Origin: Bacteroidales bacterium UBA4417
Lineage (GTDB): Bacteria; Bacteroidota; Bacteroidia; Bacteroidales; UBA4417
Direction of reading: 5' to 3'
Length of the DNA stretch: 9,095 nt
NCBI GenBank assembly: GCA_002389705.1
Contig: DGQJ01000322.1
Coordinates: forward strand, 613-9,707
Shown here: one piece after another, positions 1-6,756 of the stretch
How positions within the stretch are numbered: position 1 is the stretch's first letter
Layout: every line of letters begins with the position of its first letter
Notes under the pieces: model-generated
The model's database searches: none
The model's input: the letters and a program-made list of their open reading frames with translations, nothing else
Told to the model about the DNA's origin: nothing
Program-made: the position numbers and the translations under genes

Positions 1-953
1 CGTTTCATGTTCTCGCCCAGCAACTCTCCTTCAAATTGGTTTTTGCTGCCTTCCTCATCTTCATCAACCCAGTATTTGGGATATTTTTTTGCAATTTCAG
101 TCGGCATCAGGCCCGAAAACAGTGCGTTGCGGGCATACTGCGTTGTTGAGGGCAATATGCTGTAATACAATTCGTCGGTTTCAACACGGTAGTATTCTTC
201 GAAAATGGGCTGCAGTATTTTCCATTGATCGTACCTCAGGTTATCAATCAGGATCAGGAACAGCGAGTTGTTTTCTTTCAGAAGCGGGAAAACTTTTTCA
301 CGTAACAGGGTGTGCGATTGAACCGGTTTTTCGGCGCTGCGCCCATTTAGCCAGTCGAGGTAATTGCGTTCAATGTATTTGCAGAAAACCTGGTTGGCTT
401 CGTCCTTTTGCGAACGCATAACTTCTAAAATTCCGGGGTCCTGTGCTTTTTCAAGTTCCAGTTCCCAGTAAACCAGTTTTTTATACACTTCGGTCCATTC
501 GGTGAAATCGAGCCGGTTGCTGATCTCCATTCCAATACTGCGAAACTGCTGCTGGTAGGCAAAAGTGGTTTTTTCGCTTACCAGGCGTTTGTTTTCCAGG
601 TTCTTTTTTACGCTCAGCAGGATCTGGTTCGGGTTAACCGGTTTAATGAGGTAGTCCGAAATACTTGAACCGATGGCGTTTTCCATGATGTGCTCTTCTT
701 CGCTTTTGGTAATCATTACCACCGGCAAGTTCGGGTAACTGGCTTTTATGATCGAAAGCGTTTCAATACCTGAAAGACCAGGCATATTTTCGTCGAGGAA
801 AACAATATCGACCGATTGCGCCTTCAGCACATCAATAGCCTCATCACCGTTGTTGGTGGTAAGCACTTTGTATCCTTTATCTTTTAGAAACATAATATGA
901 GGTTTCAAAAGATCGATTTCGTCGTCGGCCCACAATATTACTCCGTTTTCCAT
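1..953 (-). CDS. porX: PorX-type response regulator with PglZ-like domain (partial, C-terminus off the left edge)
   Basis: The reverse strand is open from an ATG at 951-953 to the window edge, giving 317 codons. Residues 1-120 form a receiver (REC) domain: acidic pair D10/D11, phospho-acceptor D54 in VFLDENMP, T82 in MITKSE and K104 in LIKP. A helical linker (about 120-225) follows, then the start of an alkaline-phosphatase-like PglZ domain with LILIDNLRYDQW (233-244) and LPSTTQYARN (268-277). The Thr in the latter motif is the expected zinc-site nucleophile. PorX proteins run to roughly 520 residues, so about 200 are missing, lost to the window boundary and not by mutation. In Porphyromonas and Flavobacterium PorX works with the kinase PorY and sigma factor SigP to control type IX secretion genes, and phosphodiesterase activity on oligonucleotides has been reported. 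It is divergent from the HD gene. Family assignment is confident; the regulatory target in this organism is inferred. Confidence 0.93.
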   Translation of the reverse strand, partial: MENGVILWADDEIDLLKPHIMFLKDKGYKVLTTNNGDEAIDVLKAQSVDIVFLDENMPGLSGIETLSIIKASYPNLPVVMITKSEEEHIMENAIGSSISDYLIKPVNPNQILLSVKKNLENKRLVSEKTTFAYQQQFRSIGMEISNRLDFTEWTEVYKKLVYWELELEKAQDPGILEVMRSQKDEANQVFCKYIERNYLDWLNGRSAEKPVQSHTLLREKVFPLLKENNSLFLILIDNLRYDQWKILQPIFEEYYRVETDELYYSILPSTTQYARNALFSGLMPTEIAKKYPKYWVDEDEEGSKNQFEGELLGENMK

Positions 954-1144
954 GTTTAATCAATTATAGGTTATAAATAAACAACTGGTTTGAGCAATTG
1001 TTATCTTTGCACACCTGTGTGGTGAATGCCTGAATCCCGATAGCTTATTGCTTTTTGTTCAGCTTTACTAATGCAGCCTCATCCGGTTTTATTGTGTTCA
1101 AACCCTGAATTCGACTGACTTTTATACAAATTTAACAAAATAGC
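954..1144. other. Divergent intergenic region between porX and the HD gene
   Basis: This 191-base gap must hold the promoters of two genes pointing away from each other. On the + strand there is a good Bacteroidota -7 element at 1002-1009 (listed separately). On the - strand the best full match to TAnnTTTG is the complement of 1127-1134 (TAAATTTG), which would leave a leader of about 170 bases for porX; it has no convincing -33 partner and is weak. The only + strand reading frame of note is a 15-codon one from ATG 1071 to TGA 1118, with nothing to suggest it is translated. Confidence 0.5.
1002..1009 (+). promoter_or_regulatory. Candidate -7 promoter element upstream of the HD gene
   Basis: TATCTTTG fits the Bacteroidota -7 consensus TAnnTTTG and continues as TTTGCA, as do the elements before lpxD and efp. 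No TTTG-like -33 box stands 19-21 bases upstream. Transcription would begin near 1014-1017 and leave a leader of about 130 bases before the GTG start. Just after the box, CACAC and GTGTG (1010-1014, 1017-1021) form a small dyad over the expected start point, which could be an operator or chance. Confidence 0.5.
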
Positions 1145-2389
1145 GTGTCACCGGCCCCGGCATTCAAACGAAAAATTATCAACGACCCGCTTTATGGGTT
1201 TATCACTATTGCGGATAAGTTGGTTTTTGATGTTATTGAACATCCTTATTTTCAACGTTTGCGACGTATTCAGCAACTGGGACTGGCCTCCATGGTATAT
1301 CCCGGGGCGTTGCATACCCGGTTTCATCATGCACTCGGCGCCATGTATCTTATGGGGCAAGCTATTGATACCTTGCGGTCGAAGGGTTTTGAAATTTCAA
1401 ATGCCGAAGCGCAGGGTGCCACGCTGGCAATATTGCTGCATGATATGGGGCACGGGCCGTTTTCGCATGCGCTCGAACATCATATTGCCGAAGGTATTTC
1501 GCACGAGGAAATTACGCTTATGTTCATGCGGCATCTGAATGCCGAATTTGGCAATAAACTCGATACCGCCATTGCCATTTTCGAAAACAAATATCCCAGA
1601 AAGTTTCTTCACCAGCTGGTATCGGGGCAGTTGGATGTCGACAGGATTGATTACCTGATGCGCGACAGTTTTTATACCGGGGTTAGCGAAGGTGTAATCA
1701 GTACCGACCGGCTTTTAAAAATGCTGACGGTTGATGATGATGAACTGGCAGTTGAACTGAAAGGGATCTATTCCATCGAAAAGTTTATTGTGGCCCGAAG
1801 GCTCATGTATTGGCAGGTGTACTTCCACAAAACTGTGCTGGCGGTTGAATATATGCTCATCAGCATCCTCAACAGGGCAAGGGCACTGGCTTTAAGCGGA
1901 ACGGATCTGCCTGCTCCTGAGGCATTAAAATTTTTCCTGTACCGGCAAATCGGGAAAGAGGAGTTTCTGTCGTCGGCTTACAGCCTGGCTACCTTTGCTG
2001 CGCTCGACGATTACGATCTTTTCAGTGCGCTCAAGGACTGGTGCCGGCATAGCGATCCGGTGTTGAGTTTTTTGTGCGAATCCCTGCTCAACAGGAGGCT
2101 TTTCAGGGTGGTAATCACAACCGAACCTTTCGATGATGAAGAACTGGAAGCCATCCGCAGCAAAATAGTTTCGAAACTGCAGTTAACCGGCACCGACTAC
2201 TCCTACTTTATGGGGCAGGGAGAGATATCGAACAGCGCATACGATCCTACCAAGGATCGCATCACCATGGTGGATAAAAACGGGGAACGTTTCGATATTT
2301 CAGGCTTATCTGAACAACTCAATATTGCCATTTACAATAAAACCGTTTCAAAGTATTTTACCTACTTCCCCAAATGGGCTGATGTTTAA
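1145..2389 (+). CDS. HD-domain phosphohydrolase, SAMHD1/YdhJ-like (COG1078 type)
   Basis: The 414-residue product has the full metal-binding HD signature of SAMHD1-like dNTP phosphohydrolases. H62 lies in TRFHHALG, H99-D100 and H108 in LLHDMGHGPFSH, and D166 in LDVDRIDYLMRD (164-174). R167, Y170 and D174 align with the SAMHD1 active-site positions K312, Y315 and D319. The C-terminal 200 residues are helical and less conserved. The start is GTG at 1145: an in-frame TAA lies 12 bases upstream (1133-1135), and the next in-frame Met is residue 50, which would remove the conserved INDPLYGFI and HPYFQRLRRIQQLGL block. The likely activity is hydrolysis of a (d)NTP or related nucleotide, but substrate cannot be read from the sequence. 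It lies 106 bases before lpxD on the same strand with no intrinsic terminator between, so read-through into the lipid A genes is possible. Confidence 0.9.
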   Translation: MSPAPAFKRKIINDPLYGFITIADKLVFDVIEHPYFQRLRRIQQLGLASMVYPGALHTRFHHALGAMYLMGQAIDTLRSKGFEISNAEAQGATLAILLHDMGHGPFSHALEHHIAEGISHEEITLMFMRHLNAEFGNKLDTAIAIFENKYPRKFLHQLVSGQLDVDRIDYLMRDSFYTGVSEGVISTDRLLKMLTVDDDELAVELKGIYSIEKFIVARRLMYWQVYFHKTVLAVEYMLISILNRARALALSGTDLPAPEALKFFLYRQIGKEEFLSSAYSLATFAALDDYDLFSALKDWCRHSDPVLSFLCESLLNRRLFRVVITTEPFDDEELEAIRSKIVSKLQLTGTDYSYFMGQGEISNSAYDPTKDRITMVDKNGERFDISGLSEQLNIAIYNKTVSKYFTYFPKWADV

Positions 2390-2403
2390 CAATACATGTT
2401 AAA
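2385..2403. repeat. 19-base dyad TTTAACA-N5-TGTTAAA overlapping the HD stop codon
   Basis: Two perfect 7-base inverted arms (2385-2391 and 2397-2403) are separated by five bases, and the left arm covers the TAA stop of the HD gene. No T-run follows, so it does not look like an intrinsic terminator. Together with the second dyad 30 bases downstream it may be part of the lpxD control region; the AT richness of the gap makes chance a real alternative. Confidence 0.4.
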
Positions 2404-2414
2404 TAGTTGTTATA

Positions 2415-2433
2415 AACATGTGAAGTTCATGTT
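2415..2433. promoter_or_regulatory. Candidate operator: dyad AACATG-N7-CATGTT before lpxD
   Basis: Six-base perfect inverted arms (2415-2420 and 2428-2433) surround a seven-base spacer containing GAAGTTC. The dyad ends 12 bases before the -7 element at 2446, so it covers the -33 region, where no TTTG box is visible. That is the position expected of an activator or repressor site. CATGT occurs at 2395, 2417 and 2428, i.e. spaced 22 and 11 bases (whole helical turns). Operator function is inferred only. Confidence 0.35.
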
Positions 2434-2445
2434 AATAATAATACC

Positions 2446-2453
2446 TATATTTG
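2446..2453 (+). promoter_or_regulatory. Candidate -7 promoter element of the lpxD operon
   Basis: TATATTTG matches TAnnTTTG exactly and continues as TTTGCA. The predicted start point near 2458-2461 gives a leader of about 35 bases to the lpxD ATG at 2496. No -33 TTTG box is found at the right distance. It is the best candidate for driving lpxD, lpxC-fabZ and lpxA together. Confidence 0.6.
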
Positions 2454-2495
2454 CAAACTTTTTAAACCAAGCGGAAATTAACATATCTGATCCTG

Positions 2496-3560
2496 ATGGA
2501 ATTTACTGCAAAAGACATCGCCGGCCTTGTAGGTGGCACTATCGACGGAAACCCTGACGTAAAAGTGAACCGCTTAGCAAGGATCGAAGATGGCGAGCCT
2601 GAAGCACTCAGTTTTCTGGCAAATCCCAAATACTATCCTTTTATTTATTCAACACAATCTTCGATTGTACTGGTTCAGAGCGATTTCGTGGCTGAACAGG
2701 ATTTAACGTGTACACTGATCCGTGTTGATGATCCTTACTCAGCATTTGCAAACCTGCTGGCCATGTACGACAACATGCGCAAAGGTAAAACCGGGACTTC
2801 ATCCTTATCCTCAATTGCCAAAACCGCAAAAATAGGCAGCAATGCGTATGTAGGCGATTTTGTGGTTATAAACGATAACGTGGTAATTGGGGATGATGTT
2901 AAAATTTTCCCCAACTGTTACCTGGGCGAAAATGTTAAAATAGGTTCAGGCACAACACTTTACCCTGGTGTAATTATTTATTACGATTGCATTATCGGTA
3001 GCCAGTGTACCATACACGGTGGTTCGGTAATAGGTGCCGATGGTTTTGGATTTGCACCCCAGAGTGACAACAACTATAAAAAAGTAGCCCAGATCGGAAA
3101 CGTGGTTATTGAAGACAATGTAGAAATTGGCGCCAATACTACCATAGACAGGGCTACACTCGGTTCAACCATTATACGCCGTGGTGTTAAACTCGACAAC
3201 CTGATACAGGTAGGCCACAATGTTGAAATTGGTGAGAATACCGTTATTGCTGCCCAAACCGGTATTGCCGGTTCGAGTAAACTGGGTAAAAACTGTATGA
3301 TCGGAGGCCAGGTTGGTTTTGCCGGTCATATTGTTATTGCTGACGATGTTAAAATTGGGGCACAGGCCGGTCTTGCCGGAAATGTGAACAAACCGGGCAG
3401 TGTTCTGTTAGGTTCGCCAGTGATTGAAATCAGCAGGTTTAGAAGGATCATAGCCATTTTCAACAACCTCGATAAACTTTATGCCCGGATCGGTGACCTC
3501 GAAAAAACCATTAAACAATTACAGTCCGAAAGAATTACCGATCATAAGACCGTAAACTAG
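2496..3560 (+). CDS. lpxD: UDP-3-O-(3-hydroxyacyl)glucosamine N-acyltransferase LpxD
   Basis: LpxD transfers a 3-hydroxyacyl chain from acyl-ACP to the 2-amino group of UDP-3-O-acyl-glucosamine, the third step of lipid A synthesis, in the cytoplasm. The 354-residue product has the N-terminal nucleotide-binding domain (about 1-105) with SFLANPKYY (39-47), the uridine-contact region. A left-handed beta-helix of hexapeptide repeats follows (about 106-300), with GADGFGFAP (180-188) and the catalytic His in QVGHNVEIG (H241, aligned with E. coli H239). The C-terminal helix (about 312-345), ending in LEKTIKQLQSE, is typical of true LpxD and contributes to the trimer and ACP contact. The ATG at 2496 fits the family N-terminus. 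It is first in the lpxD, lpxC-fabZ, lpxA block, with 23 bases to the next gene. Compare the paralogue at 7430-8356; this copy has all the classical features. Confidence 0.96.
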   Translation: MEFTAKDIAGLVGGTIDGNPDVKVNRLARIEDGEPEALSFLANPKYYPFIYSTQSSIVLVQSDFVAEQDLTCTLIRVDDPYSAFANLLAMYDNMRKGKTGTSSLSSIAKTAKIGSNAYVGDFVVINDNVVIGDDVKIFPNCYLGENVKIGSGTTLYPGVIIYYDCIIGSQCTIHGGSVIGADGFGFAPQSDNNYKKVAQIGNVVIEDNVEIGANTTIDRATLGSTIIRRGVKLDNLIQVGHNVEIGENTVIAAQTGIAGSSKLGKNCMIGGQVGFAGHIVIADDVKIGAQAGLAGNVNKPGSVLLGSPVIEISRFRRIIAIFNNLDKLYARIGDLEKTIKQLQSERITDHKTVN

Positions 3561-3583
3561 TAAAAGCTCACTAATATTAAAAT

Positions 3584-4969
3584 ATGTTTGATAAGCAACG
3601 TACAATAAAAGAACCGGTTACCATACAGGGATCGGGATTACATACAGGAAAACAGGTTACGCTTACATTTAAACCAGCTCCGGCCGATCATGGCATCAAA
3701 TTCTGCCGCACCGACCTCGATGATAAACCAGTTATTGATGCTATTGCCGATTTTGTGGTTGATACCTCGCGGGGCACAACGCTTGAGTACCAGGGCGTTC
3801 GACTGGTTACAGTTGAGCATGTGATGGCTTCGGTTGCCGGACTGGGAATTGATAACATACTCGTAGAAGTTGACAACGAAGAAATGCCCATCATGGATGG
3901 CAGCGCACGTTTTTTTGTGGCTGCACTCGATGCTGCCGGTATTGTTGAGCTGGATGCTGCCCGCGAATACTTCGAATTCCGCAATACACTCACCCTCACC
4001 GATGCTACGCGCAAAAGCGAAATGGTGCTGGTGCCCGACGATAATTACAGGCTTTCGGTAATGATTGATTTCGAAACCCGTATCCTGGGAACCCAATATG
4101 CATCCATTTCCGACATCGACGATTTCAGGAAAGAAATTTCGGACTGCCGCACTTTTGTTTTCCTTCACGACCTCGAATTTCTTATCAACAACAACCTCAT
4201 TAAAGGCGGGGATGTAAGCAACGCCATTGTATTTGTTGAACGACTGCTGAGCGAAGCCGAACTCGACAGCCTGGCCAAGCATTTCAATAAACCCAAAATT
4301 ACAGTACTCAAAGAAGGTATTCTGAATAACCTCGAACTCCGTTTCCATAACGAGCCGGCACGCCATAAACTGCTGGATGTAATCGGCGACCTGGCACTGG
4401 TAGGTATGCCTTTGAAAGGCCACGTTATTGCTACCCGTCCGGGGCACCTGGTAAATACTAACTTTGCCAAATTGATCCGTGAGCACATTAAGAATGCGCC
4501 CAAAGGACCTAAAATTGACCTGAATAAAAAGCCGGTATACGACATCAACGACATCAAACGGATTTTACCCCATCGCCCGCCGTTCCTTTTGATCGATAAG
4601 ATCATGGAAGTGAGTGATAAAAAAGTTACCGGGGTGAAAAACGTGACCATGAATGAGTCATTTTTCGTGGGTCACTTCCCCAACGAACCTGTGATGCCAG
4701 GTGTACTGCAGGTTGAAGCAATGGCGCAAACCGGTGGTATTTTTGTTTTGCACTCACTTCCTGATCCTGAAAATTATATCACATATTTCCTGAAAATGGA
4801 GTCTGTGAAATTCAGGCAGCGTGTGGTGCCTGGCGATACACTGGTATTTGTGCTCGAAATGATTTCGCCGGTACGCCGTGGTATTTGCCACATGCGCGGA
4901 ACTGCCTGGGTAGGTGATAAAATTGTTACCGAGGCCGAATTGATGGCTCAGATTGTTAAGAAGAAATAG
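3584..4969 (+). CDS. lpxC-fabZ: Bifunctional LpxC-FabZ: UDP-3-O-acyl-GlcNAc deacetylase / 3-hydroxyacyl-ACP dehydratase
   Basis: One 461-residue chain joins two enzymes. Residues 1-about 305 are LpxC, the zinc deacetylase that commits UDP-3-O-acyl-GlcNAc to lipid A: E78-H79 in VEHVMAS, T190 in CRTFVF, H261, K262 and D265 in HKLLDVIGD, and H288 in RPGH. The zinc ligands are H79, H261 and D265. Spacing matches E. coli except for about 23 extra residues near 223-245. A short lysine- and proline-containing linker (about 303-320) leads to FabZ (about 321-461), a hotdog-fold dehydratase with LPHRPPFLLID (328-338), H364 in GHFP and E378 in VEAMAQ as catalytic pair. FabZ acts on the 3-hydroxyacyl-ACP pool also used by LpxA and LpxD. 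The fusion is a known Bacteroidota arrangement; there is no internal stop or frameshift, so it is a real fusion here. Confidence 0.97.
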   Translation: MFDKQRTIKEPVTIQGSGLHTGKQVTLTFKPAPADHGIKFCRTDLDDKPVIDAIADFVVDTSRGTTLEYQGVRLVTVEHVMASVAGLGIDNILVEVDNEEMPIMDGSARFFVAALDAAGIVELDAAREYFEFRNTLTLTDATRKSEMVLVPDDNYRLSVMIDFETRILGTQYASISDIDDFRKEISDCRTFVFLHDLEFLINNNLIKGGDVSNAIVFVERLLSEAELDSLAKHFNKPKITVLKEGILNNLELRFHNEPARHKLLDVIGDLALVGMPLKGHVIATRPGHLVNTNFAKLIREHIKNAPKGPKIDLNKKPVYDINDIKRILPHRPPFLLIDKIMEVSDKKVTGVKNVTMNESFFVGHFPNEPVMPGVLQVEAMAQTGGIFVLHSLPDPENYITYFLKMESVKFRQRVVPGDTLVFVLEMISPVRRGICHMRGTAWVGDKIVTEAELMAQIVKKK

Positions 4970-4970
4970 C

Positions 4971-5004
4971 GTTTCAAAACCTGTACTTCTGTTTTTAAAA
5001 CCTG
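4971..5004 (+). repeat. Short direct repeat in the lpxC-fabZ / lpxA gap
   Basis: The pattern GTTT-N(1-2)-AAAACCTG occurs twice, at 4971-4983 and 4991-5004, with the AAAACCTG cores 21 bases apart. It lies directly after the lpxC-fabZ stop in a 112-base gap before lpxA. No TAnnTTTG element or T-tailed hairpin is visible in the gap, so lpxA is probably cotranscribed. The role of the repeat is unknown. Confidence 0.4.
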
Positions 5005-5081
5005 CAGGCTAAATCATATTCCGGTTAACAGCAGCGTTTATCCTTTCGAAATACGTGAACACTGTAATTTACTAAAATACA

Positions 5082-5870
5082 ATGAATCAACCTTTAGCAT
5101 ATGTTCATCCGCAGGCCAATGTTGCCAAAAATGTGGTAATTGAACCCTTCGTGAACATCGAAAAAAATGTGGAGATAGGCGAAGGCACCTGGATAGGGTC
5201 GAGCGTTACCATTATGGAAGGTGCCCGCATTGGCAAAAACTGCCGGATTTTCCCGGGAGCCGTTATTTCAGCTGTTCCACAGGATCTCAAATATGCCGGT
5301 GAGGAATCAATTGTTAAAATCGGCGACAATACCACTATCCGCGAATTTGTTACCGTAAATAGAGGTACCAAGGCTAATATGGAAACTGTGATCGGTAACA
5401 ATTGCCTGATTATGGCTTATGCGCATATTGCCCACGACTGTATTGTTGGTAACAACTGCATTCTGGCCAATGCTGTTGCCCTGGCCGGGCATATTACAGT
5501 AGAGGACTACGCGATTATCGGCGGGCTGTCGGCAGTTCACCAGTTTGTTACCATTGGTCAGCACACCATGATTTCGGGTGGCTCGCTCATCCGCAAGGAC
5601 GTGCCACCTTATACCAAGGCAGCCCGCGAACCGGTTTCGTATGTAGGGATTAACTCGGTAGGGCTTCGCCGCAGAGGATTTTCGAACGAAAAAATAAATG
5701 AAATACAGGATATTTACCGCATCATTTTCCTGAGCGGTTATAATGTGAGCCGGGCTGTCGAAATTGTTGAAACTACCATGCACCCAACAGTTGAACGTGA
5801 CGAAATTCTTTCGTTCATTAACCGCTCAACCCGTGGTATCATGAAAGGATACTCCAAATCAAGAGAATAA
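5082..5870 (+). CDS. lpxA: UDP-N-acetylglucosamine 3-O-acyltransferase LpxA
   Basis: LpxA catalyses the first step of lipid A synthesis, moving a 3-hydroxyacyl chain from ACP to the 3-OH of UDP-GlcNAc. At 262 residues it equals E. coli LpxA in length. Residues 1-about 185 are hexapeptide repeats of the left-handed beta-helix, and the rest is the helical C-terminal domain with LRRRGFS (195-201) and the closing RSTRGI (248-253). Catalytic H118 in AHIAHDC aligns with E. coli H125; H115, H137 and H153 align with H122, H144 and H160. The acyl-length ruler position (E. coli G173) is G166 here, which argues against a bulky residue enforcing a short chain. NQDLKYAGE of E. coli is PQDLKYAGE (66-74). 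It is the last lipid A gene of the block, followed after 9 bases by a terminator hairpin. Confidence 0.97.
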   Translation: MNQPLAYVHPQANVAKNVVIEPFVNIEKNVEIGEGTWIGSSVTIMEGARIGKNCRIFPGAVISAVPQDLKYAGEESIVKIGDNTTIREFVTVNRGTKANMETVIGNNCLIMAYAHIAHDCIVGNNCILANAVALAGHITVEDYAIIGGLSAVHQFVTIGQHTMISGGSLIRKDVPPYTKAAREPVSYVGINSVGLRRRGFSNEKINEIQDIYRIIFLSGYNVSRAVEIVETTMHPTVERDEILSFINRSTRGIMKGYSKSRE

Positions 5871-5879
5871 ACTATCAGT

Positions 5880-5920
5880 AATCCGGGGAGATGCATTTGG
5901 CTCTCCCTGATTCATTTTTT
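5880..5920 (+). terminator. Rho-independent terminator after lpxA
   Basis: The outer arms AATC (5880-5883) and GATT (5909-5912) and the inner arms GGGAGA (5886-5891) and TCTCCC (5902-5907), with a possible G-U pair 5885/5908 and a bulged C5884, form a stem with a 10-base loop. Six T residues follow at 5915-5920. It starts 9 bases after the lpxA stop and separates the lipid A genes from the ABC ATPase. Confidence 0.8.
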
Positions 5921-6018
5921 ACAGACAAGTCAGCTGTTTGCTGTTATTGTGCTTTTTATTAAAACAAATTGTTTACACTGTTTAAACCTCCAAACGCCAA
6001 CCCTGAATAATTGCATCC
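5921..6018 (+). other. Intergenic stretch before the ABC ATPase gene
   Basis: Because the terminator at 5880-5920 ends the preceding transcript, a promoter for the ABC gene is expected here, but I see no TAnnTTTG match. The stretch is AT-rich and holds an 8-base palindrome GTTTAAAC at 5980-5987. The promoter may be a divergent form, or the gene may depend on read-through. Confidence 0.35.
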
Positions 6019-6654
6019 ATGCACATTAGCCTTAGCAAAATAAGCCGGAAATTTAATTACGAATGGATTTTCAGGGATGTGGATTTTGAATTTGAGCAGG
6101 ATAATGCCTACGCTATCTTAGGCTCAAACGGTTCAGGGAAATCAACATTGCTTCAGATTATTTCAGGCCACCTGCATCCTTCGGCCGGTAATATTACTTA
6201 TTCGCATAACAATATCGAAATTCCTGTAGAGGATTTTTTCCGTCATGTTACCTATAGCGGTCCATACCTCGAATTAATTGAAGAGTTTACCCTGGAGGAA
6301 ATGCTTACCTTCCACAGCCGGTTCCGTAAGTTCCGCCGTCAGCTAGATGTAAATGCCGTGATGGAAATCACCGGCCTGATCCGTAACCGGAATAAACCGA
6401 TCAAATATTTTTCTTCGGGGATGAAACAAAGAGTTCGTCTTGCCATAGCGCTATTAACCGAGTCGGAGGTAGTGCTGCTCGACGAACCCGCTGCAAACCT
6501 CGACAGAAAGGCTATTGAATGGTATCGCAACCTAGTTTTTGAAAACCGGGCCGACCGGATTATTATTGTTTGTTCCAATTCGCAAGCTGACGAATACGAC
6601 TTTTGTACAAGCACAATTGTAATAGACGATTACAAAAAGAACGGCCGTTCATAG
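6019..6654 (+). CDS. Lone ABC-type ATPase, CcmA-like, with non-canonical Q- and H-loops
   Basis: The 211-residue product is a single nucleotide-binding domain. Walker A is GSNGSGKST (35-43), the signature region is FSSGMKQR (131-138, in place of LSGGQ), and Walker B with the catalytic Glu and D-loop is VVLLDEPAANLD (151-162). Two switch residues are absent. The Q-loop Gln is replaced in VTYSGPYLELIEEF (77-90), and the H-loop reads VCSNSQADEYDFC (184-196), with Asn187 where the conserved His stands. No membrane segment and no permease gene are present in the window. I recall similar stand-alone ATPases with PYLELIEEFTL and SN motifs from Bacteroidota, so the changes may be subfamily traits and not decay. 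The frame is intact. Substrate and partner are unknown; a role in envelope or LPS traffic is suggested only by position between lpxA and efp. Confidence 0.85.
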   Translation: MHISLSKISRKFNYEWIFRDVDFEFEQDNAYAILGSNGSGKSTLLQIISGHLHPSAGNITYSHNNIEIPVEDFFRHVTYSGPYLELIEEFTLEEMLTFHSRFRKFRRQLDVNAVMEITGLIRNRNKPIKYFSSGMKQRVRLAIALLTESEVVLLDEPAANLDRKAIEWYRNLVFENRADRIIIVCSNSQADEYDFCTSTIVIDDYKKNGRS

Positions 6655-6721
6655 GCTGAAATAATCGCAGCTGCAATTCAGGCAGGTGTAGCCAGGGGCA
6701 GAATCAAAATTTCCGGTTTCG

Positions 6722-6731
6722 TTACATGTAA
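6722..6731. promoter_or_regulatory. Palindrome TTACATGTAA upstream of the efp promoter
   Basis: A perfect 10-base palindrome lies 25 bases before the efp -7 element. Its ACATGT core also appears in the lpxD upstream region (2394-2399 and 2416-2421). A shared regulator binding site is possible, but the core is short and could recur by chance. Confidence 0.3.
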
Positions 6732-6756
6732 ATGATAACATTATCAGGAAAATGTG

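Noticed and set aside
89..421. A 110-codon + strand frame near the left edge
   Set aside because: It is antisense to porX, whose REC and PglZ motifs read clearly on the other strand, and the translation is cysteine- and arginine-rich without family resemblance.
1071..1118. A 15-codon frame in the leader of the HD gene as a regulatory peptide
   Set aside because: There is no codon pattern, start context or run of regulatory codons that sets it apart from chance.
2800..3400. Periodic short repeats in the DNA of lpxD, as also in lpxA and the LpxD paralogue
   Set aside because: The periodicity of about 18 bases is the hexapeptide repeat of the left-handed beta-helix, a protein feature and not a CRISPR or DNA repeat array.
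3638..4486. A 282-codon open frame on the - strand inside lpxC-fabZ
   Set aside because: It is fully antisense to a well-supported gene with exact catalytic motifs, and its translation shows no recognisable domain. Long antisense frames arise from the codon bias of the sense gene.
5307..5783. A 158-codon - strand frame opposite lpxA
   Set aside because: It mirrors the hexapeptide-repeat coding of lpxA, which makes open antisense frames likely; there is no independent promoter or domain.
6656..6681. CTGAA...TTCAG around GCAGCTGC as a terminator for the ABC gene
   Set aside because: The inner palindrome and outer arms are not centred on the same point and no T-run follows, so it does not form a convincing terminator.
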